NCBI RefSeq assembly: GCF_041734735.1
Contig: NC_134882.1
Span: forward strand, 23,286,852 to 23,350,851
DNA from: Babylonia areolata
Lineage: Eukaryota > Mollusca > Gastropoda > Neogastropoda > Buccinidae
Direction of reading: 5' to 3'
DNA length: 64,000 bases
Part shown: positions 53,001 through 58,208 of the stretch, one piece after another
Numbering within the stretch: position 1 is the first letter of the stretch
Layout of the letters: the number at the start of each line of letters is the position of its first letter
The notes under the pieces: model-generated
What the model saw: only the letters and a program-made list of their open reading frames with translations
Databases searched by the model: none
What the model was told of the DNA's origin: nothing
Made by a program: the position numbers and the translations under genes

Positions 53001-56000
53001 TCTAGTCCCAGGTCTTAATTGATAGCCCACATAGTCATTGTAGCTGTTCGGACTGAATAAGTGGTGGTTTTTGTACTGATGCCCCTGATAGGGCTTCCCA
53101 TGCCGAACAGGTCGTGAGTGAGGCCCAAAACTAAAAGTGACCCACTGTCCCTTTCGCTATTCTCTATTCTTCTTTTTACCGCCTCTTTTCTGTCCTCAGC
53201 TCCCCATCAAGCCTTCTTTTCCACATTCTTTTTTCTCTGCGGCCTTCTTCAGGCCCACCGTGTTTGCCGTGCGGCGCGACCTGTGATGGAGGGGAATGAG
53301 ATCCTGGGGATTGAGAGAGCATGCTGCTCTCAACACATCCCTTTGGCTTGGACCTCTCCTAAGACAGGCGGCACACATTGGCCCGTGTGTGTCAATTGGC
53401 TACCTCTATGTGGGGCTGGGTCAAGACTGGCAGTTTAGAGGCAAACTGTGATAACCCCCGCAGTGCTCAGTTCTCTGTCCCCGGGAGCTGGGCATGATCG
53501 GGGGGGAACGCGTTAGAGCTAGACTGTTGGTCGTATGTCCCTCCCGAAACCTGGTGTTCCCTTGACCCTGGCCCCAAAGTTGGACCCCATGGTGGGTGGG
53601 TAAAGAGGGATGAATTAAAGATAAAAAAAAAAAACATGACTTCAACTCAGTCGCATCCCCCTAAAGTGGCAAGGGGGAAGAACGGAAAGCGACTCAGACT
53701 CTGATTCAGAGGTCCGAGAGACCTCTGTTGGCTCTGAGCCCCTTCGTCATCCAGAAAGGCTTTGAATGTTTGGCTGGTGCATTGAAGTCCTGAGGAACGG
53801 AACGTTTCTGGTGGAGACTACATCAAAAAGGCGGTCACAGCTTCTGCTAAAAGCGGTTACTTTTGTGGATGGGGCGGTGAAGGTCTGCCCTCACAAAGGG
53901 CTGAACTGCTCGAAGGGGGTCATCAGACGCCCTGATTTGAGAGGAGTGTCTGAGGCAGAAATTAAGAGTGATCTGGCCTTGTACCGTAAAGACTCCACCA
54001 GTTCACTGGCCTACAGAACTTACTTTTCAGAACTCTGCCACAAATTTCCCACTTTCCAAAAAATCTTCACTGACGGTTCCAAGTCAGAGGATGGAGTCAC
54101 TGCATCTGCGTTCTGTCCCGCCTTTCCTGACCAGCCCACAATGGAACACATCCTGTCTGACAGCTCAGTGTACACTGCGGAACTGACTGCACTTGTTCTG
54201 GCGATGAAAATGGTTCTCTCTTTGAAACAAAAGAGATTCATGATCTTTTCCGACTTCTTGTCAGCCCTGGAGGCGATCACCTGCAGGAATCTGACTCATC
54301 CCAAACTGCTGGAATTGTACAAAGCTTTTAATCTCATAACGGAGAAAGGATATGATGTTGTGTTGGCCTGGGTTCCCAGCCATGTTGGCATTCGTGGTAA
54401 CGAAAGGGCAGACCAGCTGCCAAGAACGCTGTAAAGGAAGAATTATCGAGATCCTTCGTACCATACACAGACATGAAGCAGAAGGTGAACACTTACGTTA
54501 AGGATCTTTGGCAAGATGAGTGGAACACCCAGACGGACAACAAGCTGTTCCAAATCCATCCAGACCTAAAAGAGACCCTCCCATCAGTGGTGAAGAACAG
54601 AAAGGAGGAGTCTGTGCTGTGCAGACTGCGTGCAGGGCACACTTTTTTTTTTACTCATTCTTACTTGTTGAAGGGGAAGAGGCCCCTTGATGTATTCCCT
54701 GTGATGAACCTCTCACCGTGAAACACTTGCTCCTTGACTGTTTGGTTCTGCATGACGTTGGACACAGACATTACACGGCGGTTTCTCTGAAGACTTTGTT
54801 CTGTGGACACTGATGGACTTCTTGAAAGAAGTAAATATTTTTAATCTGATTTGAAGTTTTTAAACTATGAAAGGTTTTTAAACTTTGAGTGGTAAGCTTA
54901 AAGCAGTGACTTGTTTTTATTGGATTTTTTTTTTTTTAAATTTACCCTTGTCTTGTAGTAGGTATTAACATGGCGATAGCCTTGAGATAGTCTCAGTGGT
55001 TGGCGAGGCACTAAGCACCATCATTTGATTTGATTTGAACCTCTTCACTGTCACTTTCGTCAGTGAAACTGCCACTATTTTCCTATTCATTGCTGTTATA
55101 AATTCATAAACAGCTTGGCCACATCAATCTGCAGTCAGTCCTCTTCTGTTTTGCATCAATGGTGATGGCATTTTGAGAAAAAAAAAAACTTTGTGAAAAT
55201 TGAGGAAGAATTGTTTTTTGACCTGTTGTTTGTTTTCCCACTTTTGAATTCGGAAATGGTTTGGCTTAGAATGCCAGCTGTGCTAAGCAAGAATAAACTA
55301 AACTGGTGTAGTGTGTCAGTACAAGAATACTTATCGTTAAATCCAGTCCACAGGGGAAGTAATCATGAGTTGAGTCATATGTGGAGTAGAATAAGTTAAG
55401 CAGCAAGACCGTGTATTTCAATTGACATGCAGAAAATATCCCTCATAAAATTGTTGTTGTTGTTTTTTTTGTTGTTTTTTTCCCGGACTTTCTTGGGTCG
55501 ACCACCGTTTTATTATATATATATATATAAATTCATTATGACATTCAGAATAGATGGGGAAAAAATGTGAACATACACAATAACTGATGTAAGTGATTAT
55601 GTTGATATATATATATATGTATATATAGTTCATTACACAATCAAACACATGAATCATTTTATGGTTTTTAGTGACAATATATAAAGTCACAGACACAAAC
55701 ACATACACAGAAACATAAGCACACGCACACACACAAAGTGTTGTAAGTTGAAAATATTCCTTGTATTTTAAATAGCAAGTTGAAATATATCTCTCGAATA
55801 TTAAGTTGCAAGTAGAAAATATCCCTTGTATTTTAAGTGACAAGTTAAAAATGTCTTGTATTTCAAGTTGCAAGTTGAAAATATCGTTTGTATATTAGAT
55901 GCAAGTTGAAAACATCCCTCGTCTATACTGCAAGTGGCAAACAAAAATGTTCTAGGCAAAGACAGAAGGAAAATGTTCTTTGTGTATAACATACTTTGCA

Positions 56001-58170
56001 AAACCAGTTTTAGATTTTGTGATATATTCTGTGACAGATGAGATTGCCCTAGTGAAATCAAAAGTGCCCAGAAAAGACAAAACAGGTAAGCAACAACTGA
56101 TCATCTCTTTTGAACTTGAAGGTGAAGTTTTAGCCTTTTTTTCTCCAGATAAGAGGATCAAGATGTTCCTTCACCCCAGCCCTCATCCCCTATCCTGACT
56201 CTTCCGAGCACTCTTCCCCCCCTCCTCATATCTCAGCATCTCCCCCCTTCTAACTCTCTTTCTCTCTCACCGATATTCTGCACTTGATTTAATTGTCTGT
56301 TATGCAAAAGTGGAAATGAAGACGAATTACATTTTGTTTGGGGTTGTTCTGGTTTAATCATTTTGAGAGTATGGTACATAATAATAATAATAATAATAAT
56401 GGATACTTATATAGCACACTATCCAGAAATCTGCTCTAGGTGCTTTACAGAAATGCTTTGTTAACATAAAACATTACATCTATGTTAATAGACACACCAA
56501 AATGTGACTACGCACGCATGCACGCACGCACGCACGCACACACACACTGCATACATACATTTTAACATACATGTGTATCTAACAGCTACCCTAACACATA
56601 CGCACACATAGGCAGGCACAAACTTACATAAATGCACGCACACACAATACACATTCATATACATGCATGTAGTTATGTACACATCCCACATACATTGTAT
56701 AGATATCCCTATCTGTTTTGCCCTAAGTCTATTTCTGCCATTCAAATAAGAAAGTATTTTGAGGAATTTGTTACTTAACTTGTACAAGGCATTGCATTTC
56801 CAGTCTGTTGCAGTTTTTTTAGTTTTCTGCAAATACTGTGCTTATCATACATCTACATTAGAGGCGGTGGCCTTCATATGAATAAAACATCCATATCTCT
56901 CTTTGTGTGTGCTTCTCTCTCTCTCTCTGTCTCTCTCTGTGTCTCTTTTCTCTTTCTTGCTATTGCTTTTATGATGATGAATGATATGGATACTTCCATA
57001 GTGCCTATCCAAGCTTTAAGCGCTTTACAGGGTCATTTGCACTACAGGCTAGAGCCGACTAAAGGCTGCTCATCATTCGTTTCCTCTGTCATTCAATCGG
57101 ATTTCAGGTAGGCACACATACTCAGACAGACATGTAATATTTTACATGTATGACCATTTTGATTATTTACACCACCATGTAGGTAGCCATACTCCAATTT
57201 CAGGGGGGTGCACGGTATATGTGTTCATTGTTCGCATAATCCACCAAATGCTTACATGACCTTTTATGGGCTTTAACGTGTGTATTTGATTTTTTGTGTG
57301 GATGTACTCATGAAGAGGGTTCAGGCACTAACAGGTTTGCACATATGTTGACCTGGGAGATCGGAAAAATCTCCACCCTTTACCCATGATGCGCCGTTAT
57401 CAAGATTCAAACCCTGGACCCTCACATTGAAAATCCAACACTTTAACCACTCAGCGCCCTGGCAGGGTAGAAACTGTCATACATGTAAAAGCCCACTCAT
57501 GTACATACGAGTGAATGTGGGAGTTGCAGCCCATGAACAAAGAAGAAGAACCACTCGGCTATTGCGCTTTCTTCTCCACACACATAAAAAGTTTAACTCA
57601 GTTTGACGCAAGAAGTGATGAATCTTGTAGGGGCCAACCAATTCAGGTTTGTATTAGACTTTAGTGCAGGCAAATAACTTGGTGAAAATAAAACTTTTTG
57701 TCCAAAAAAAGTCAGGTGATTTTCTTTTTCTGTGTGTGTGTGTATTTTATTTGAATACTGCCTTAGCTGCTCTGTCAAGCATTTGCAAGTTTCCTTGATA
57801 ATCCGAGAGTCATCACATAAAATCATCAGTTGTATTCGTATTCTTGTGCTAATTCTGGTGTTAATATAAGCTAGTTGCAACACAAAATCAGCCATTTTCG
57901 TAGCAAGATTACGGCAGTTCATGGTGTTCAGCTGATAATAACAGCAGTACGATTCACGAAAAGCATGTGATCAACCTGTAAGTGGTGAAAAGTGCCTTTT
58001 AAGAATTAATTTCTTCATACATAGAAAAATGGCTATGATTTTTTGCAACAGCAAATATCATTTGTTCAGAAATGAATAAAAATCATGAAAATTTTATAAT
58101 TTATGGAGAATAAAGAATGTAATTTGAAACAAAAAGTAAATATTCCGAACTTTCGTTTGACTGATGCACC

Positions 58171-58208
<38 letters not shown>

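Noticed and set aside
57593-57922. 109-codon minus-strand frame
   Set aside because: No recognisable domain, AT-rich intron, ends at a (CA)n-type stretch; not enough to call a gene.
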